Assembly: GCA_030609665.1 (NCBI GenBank)
Contig: JAUWBW010000118.1
Span: 1 to 6,059 of the forward strand
Direction of reading: 5' to 3'
Source: Methanosarcinaceae archaeon
GTDB taxonomy: Archaea; Halobacteriota; Methanosarcinia; Methanosarcinales; Methanosarcinaceae
Length of the DNA: 6,059 nucleotides
Shown here piece after piece: positions 3,940 to 6,059 of the stretch. Position numbers and translations under genes: made by a program. The notes under the pieces are model-generated. The model was not told the origin of the DNA and searched no databases. It was given only the letters and a program-made list of their open reading frames with translations. The stretch's first letter is position 1. Every line of letters starts with the position of its first letter.

Positions 3940-5424
3940 TCACGCTTTTCCCACAGTGACCCAAAATACACATCCAACTCCAGCAGGATTATCCTCAACA
4001 CCGACACTTCCATCGTGCAGTTCAATTATCCGTCTTACAATTGCAAGACCAAGACCCGTACCTTTCACAGAACCCTTGCCCACACGTTTAAACCTCTCAA
4101 AAAGTAATGTTTTGTCCTCATCCGATATTCCATCTCCAAAATCGGTTACAGTCACCTTCCAGTTGTCATCTGCGTCAATCATATCTATAATGATCTTGCC
4201 TTCCTGTGGACCATATTTTATTGCATTGGACAACAGGTTCGCAAACACCTCTTCGATCGCAGTATTCACATTTGCCGGATATGTCCCTTTGGCCTTAAAC
4301 TCAAGTGTGATCTGTTTATCTTCAATTTGCGGTCTGAAGTTCTCTACAACTTCTTTGAATATGACTGCAATATCCATTTTTTCAAACTCAAGTTCCTCGA
4401 TAGACTCCAATTTTGCGAACTTGGCTGCTGTTTCGATCATATTGATGAGTCTTTCAGTGTTATCCATAATTTTCTGCAAGGCTTGAATTTTTTTCTCGTT
4501 ATCTTCCATATTAAGCAATACTTCAGTATATCCCTTGACAATCCCTGCAGGATTTAGGACATCGTGTCTCATAATGTCAATAAAAAGTTCTTTGAGTTCA
4601 TTAGAATCCTTCAAATCCTCTGTATACTGTTTTAGTATTTCCTCTGTCCGCTTGCGTTCAGTAATATCACGTGCAATACTAAGTATCGTAGGCTCCCCAG
4701 CATATTCGATCATTCGACTGCTAAGTTCGATAGGAACAGTTGAACCGTCTTTTCGTACCAGGGCAGTCTCGAATATACCATGTCCATCATCACGTATTTT
4801 CCGGATCCGATCTGGAACCGCCTTTGAATATTCAGGTGAATTTAGATCAATTGGCGAGATCTTCAACAGTTCATCCCTGGTATAACCAAGTTGAGCGCAA
4901 GCTACCTGGTTCACTTCTATGAAATGACCTTCTATATCATGCATTAGGATCGCATCGCCAGTATTATTGAATAAGGTCTTAAACATTTTTTCAGATTTTT
5001 GCAATGCTATCTTTTCCCGCATTATGTGCGTAATATCGTGAAACGCTTCGATTACTTGCACAACATTTCCACTTTCATCCAGAACAGGAGTAGCAACTAC
5101 ATCAATGATACTTTCATTATTTTCGTCATCAAAATGAACGTGCACGACTCTTACCGTTGATCTGGTAGCAATCACTTTTTTAAGTGGACATGGATCATCA
5201 GGGGAATTGCAGGGAGTATCTTTACGATGTGTAGCTTGATGGCATGTCATTGATCCAGTGATAAGGTCAACTCCCTTTGCTTGATCAGACATTGCCTTAT
5301 TAGCCAGCAACAACTTGTAATTACTGGGGTCGATCACTATAATTGGATCACCAATGCTATCTATTACGTTTTGTGCGAAGTCCTTTGAAGTGCACACACT
5401 TTCATTATTGTTAATTTCATTCAT
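3940..5424 (-). CDS. Soluble PAS-PAS sensor histidine kinase
   Basis: A 494-residue cytoplasmic sensor kinase with no membrane segment or signal peptide. PAS1 spans about 15-133 and carries a Cys/His cluster: C61, H62, H66, C72 and C79 in TCHQATHRKDTPC and PDDPCPL. PAS2 spans about 144-258 and ends in the usual DITERKR. The H-box IMRHDVLNPA gives phosphoacceptor H287. The catalytic domain has the N-box NLLSNAIKYGP (N400), G1 DFGDG (428-432), F-box LFERF and G2 GTGLGL (455-460), so the kinase should be active. No response regulator is adjacent, so its partner is elsewhere. The ATG at 5424 is one of two overlapping ATGs; GGGTG lies about ten bases upstream. Ligand unknown; the cluster suggests a metal or redox cofactor (inference). 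Its stop abuts the cytochrome-peroxidase-like remnant. Confidence 0.95.
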   Translation of the reverse strand: MNEINNNESVCTSKDFAQNVIDSIGDPIIVIDPSNYKLLLANKAMSDQAKGVDLITGSMTCHQATHRKDTPCNSPDDPCPLKKVIATRSTVRVVHVHFDDENNESIIDVVATPVLDESGNVVQVIEAFHDITHIMREKIALQKSEKMFKTLFNNTGDAILMHDIEGHFIEVNQVACAQLGYTRDELLKISPIDLNSPEYSKAVPDRIRKIRDDGHGIFETALVRKDGSTVPIELSSRMIEYAGEPTILSIARDITERKRTEEILKQYTEDLKDSNELKELFIDIMRHDVLNPAGIVKGYTEVLLNMEDNEKKIQALQKIMDNTERLINMIETAAKFAKLESIEELEFEKMDIAVIFKEVVENFRPQIEDKQITLEFKAKGTYPANVNTAIEEVFANLLSNAIKYGPQEGKIIIDMIDADDNWKVTVTDFGDGISDEDKTLLFERFKRVGKGSVKGTGLGLAIVRRIIELHDGSVGVEDNPAGVGCVFWVTVGKA

Positions 5425-5550
5425 TAGTCAAACACCCACACATCATCCAAAGACAATAATACAAATTATGTTGAATATCTATTTTGATTTTATCAAATTA
5501 ATATTTAATCCTTCTGAAACAACCTGTTTTCACATGAAAAACATTCAACA
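5425..5550 (-). promoter_or_regulatory. Upstream region of the kinase gene, with dyads
   Basis: On the minus strand GGATTAAATATTAATTTG (about 5496-5513) is the best TATA-like candidate for the kinase, about 80 bp before its ATG. Nearby dyads are TTTGAT/ATCAAA (5483-5497), TTTTCA-CA-TGAAAA (5527-5540), and a wide pair ATGTTGAAT (5468-5476) with ATTCAACAT (5543-5551). They could be operators, but no motif is identifiable. Confidence 0.35.
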
Positions 5551-5613
5551 TCATAGATTAAGTGAATTGCAAATAATATTTGTAGGGCGAAAGTTAATAT
5601 GACAAAGTCAAGT

Positions 5614-5649
5614 TAAGATCACCAATGATTCTCTTATTTAGTGATCTTA
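5614..5649. promoter_or_regulatory. 9-bp inverted repeat upstream of the DUF166 gene
   Basis: TAAGATCAC (5614-5622) and GTGATCTTA (5641-5649) are perfect inverted repeats separated by 18 bases. The spacer includes TTATTTA (about 5634-5640), a TATA-like element 58-64 bp before the DUF166 ATG. Operator half-sites bracketing a TATA box are plausible; there is no T-tract downstream that would make it a terminator. Confidence 0.45.
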
Positions 5650-5697
5650 TGAATCTGTAATCAACTTCAATAATGCAAAATGAGATATAAGGAACAC

Positions 5698-6059
5698 ATG
5701 ACGACGATCGGAGTAATCACACGCGGAAAATATGGCGGGCGACTCATCGAGACCATCCTGTCACAAACAGATTTCAAGGTTGTATCAGCTGAGCTTCCCG
5801 CAAACCTCCCCGCGTTCATAGAAGACCCCACTCTTTTCCTTGAAAAACTGAACATTGACAACGACGTGTTCAATGCAAACACCATCATCACTTACTCAAT
5901 GCACCCGGACCTCACTCCGGAGATTGCAAAACTTGCAGGAAAGGGCGGCGTGCGTGCCCTAATCGTACCCGGAGGCGCATCGCGTGCACCGATCGCCGAA
6001 CTTGATGAGATCTCAAAGCAATACGGCATGTACATAGAAGTGGATGACATCTGCTGCAC
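5698..6059 (+). CDS. DUF166 family protein, 5' part only
   Basis: The first 120 codons of a protein running off the window edge. It begins MTTIGVITRGKYGGRLIETI, continues with a region holding IITYSMHPDLTPEIA (about 62-76), then GVRALIVPGGASRAPIAEL (about 84-102) and ends at EVDDICC. This matches the archaeal DUF166 family, found widely in methanogens and sometimes annotated as thymidylate-synthase related; no reaction is established. The paired cysteines at 119-120 may belong to a conserved Cys region continuing past the edge. AAGGA at 5688-5692 is an acceptable ribosome binding site. It is divergent from the kinase across 273 bp and seems to have its own promoter. Stop codon and full length are not visible. 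Confidence 0.85.
   Translation, partial: MTTIGVITRGKYGGRLIETILSQTDFKVVSAELPANLPAFIEDPTLFLEKLNIDNDVFNANTIITYSMHPDLTPEIAKLAGKGGVRALIVPGGASRAPIAELDEISKQYGMYIEVDDICC

Noticed and set aside
3940..3942. Readthrough (Sec or Pyl) joining the kinase to the 43-codon tail
   Set aside because: The codon is TGA, so pyrrolysine (TAG) does not apply. No SECIS-like element was seen, and the kinase is complete through its G2 box and final strand.
3611..4486. 291-codon plus-strand open frame antisense to the kinase
   Set aside because: It is Ser/Ile-rich without any domain, starts in AT-rich debris and mirrors the coding strand of a clear histidine kinase.
1..6059. CRISPR array, rRNA or complete tRNA gene
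   Set aside because: No regularly spaced repeats of CRISPR length, no rRNA-like stretch and no full cloverleaf were found on either strand.

Overview
The window looks like chromosomal DNA of a methanogenic archaeon, most likely in the Methanosarcinales (Methanococcoides/Methanolobus type; genus not resolved). The grounds are a methanofuran-biosynthesis gene (mfnB), a divergent HisA/HisF-like protein of a type I know mainly from methanogens, a DUF166 gene, a cytoplasmic PAS histidine kinase with an archaeal-style MRHDxxNP H-box, AGGTGAT-type ribosome binding sites and AT-rich TATA-like spacers.

Layout. 1-118: no gene recognised; one perfect palindrome. 119-783: trmO (tRNA t6A methyltransferase family) sits between two related imperfect-dyad elements. 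Both share a CATACAA..ACAGC left segment and a right end reading GCGGACGTTATCG or GCAGAACGTTAGGCG, and they differ in the central stem. The unit resembles an integron gene cassette: an attC-like site, a short 5' gap, one ORF, and a second attC-like site touching the stop codon. 784-887: a short orphan reading frame and the terminator of mfnB. 888-2344: mfnB (minus) and the HisA/HisF-like gene (plus) diverge from a 50-bp spacer. 2394-2639: an 81-residue protein with a possible PC4-like ssDNA-binding fold. 2670-3428: a minus-strand pair, a 42-residue zinc-ribbon gene followed by tmk, preceded by three CTTAA motifs spaced exactly 12 bp apart. 3429-3939: 511 bp without an intact gene. It holds a PAS-like fragment, a tRNA T-arm-like sequence and the C-terminal tail of a cytochrome-c-peroxidase-like protein that abuts the kinase stop codon in frame. 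3940-5424: a soluble two-PAS histidine kinase whose first PAS carries a Cys/His cluster. 5425-5697: a spacer with several dyads. 5698-6059: the first 120 residues of a DUF166 protein, cut by the window edge.

The intact genes are mostly housekeeping: cofactor synthesis, dTTP supply, tRNA modification and sensing. The unusual parts are the cassette-like trmO unit and the field of gene remnants downstream of the kinase, both of which point to past insertion and rearrangement.
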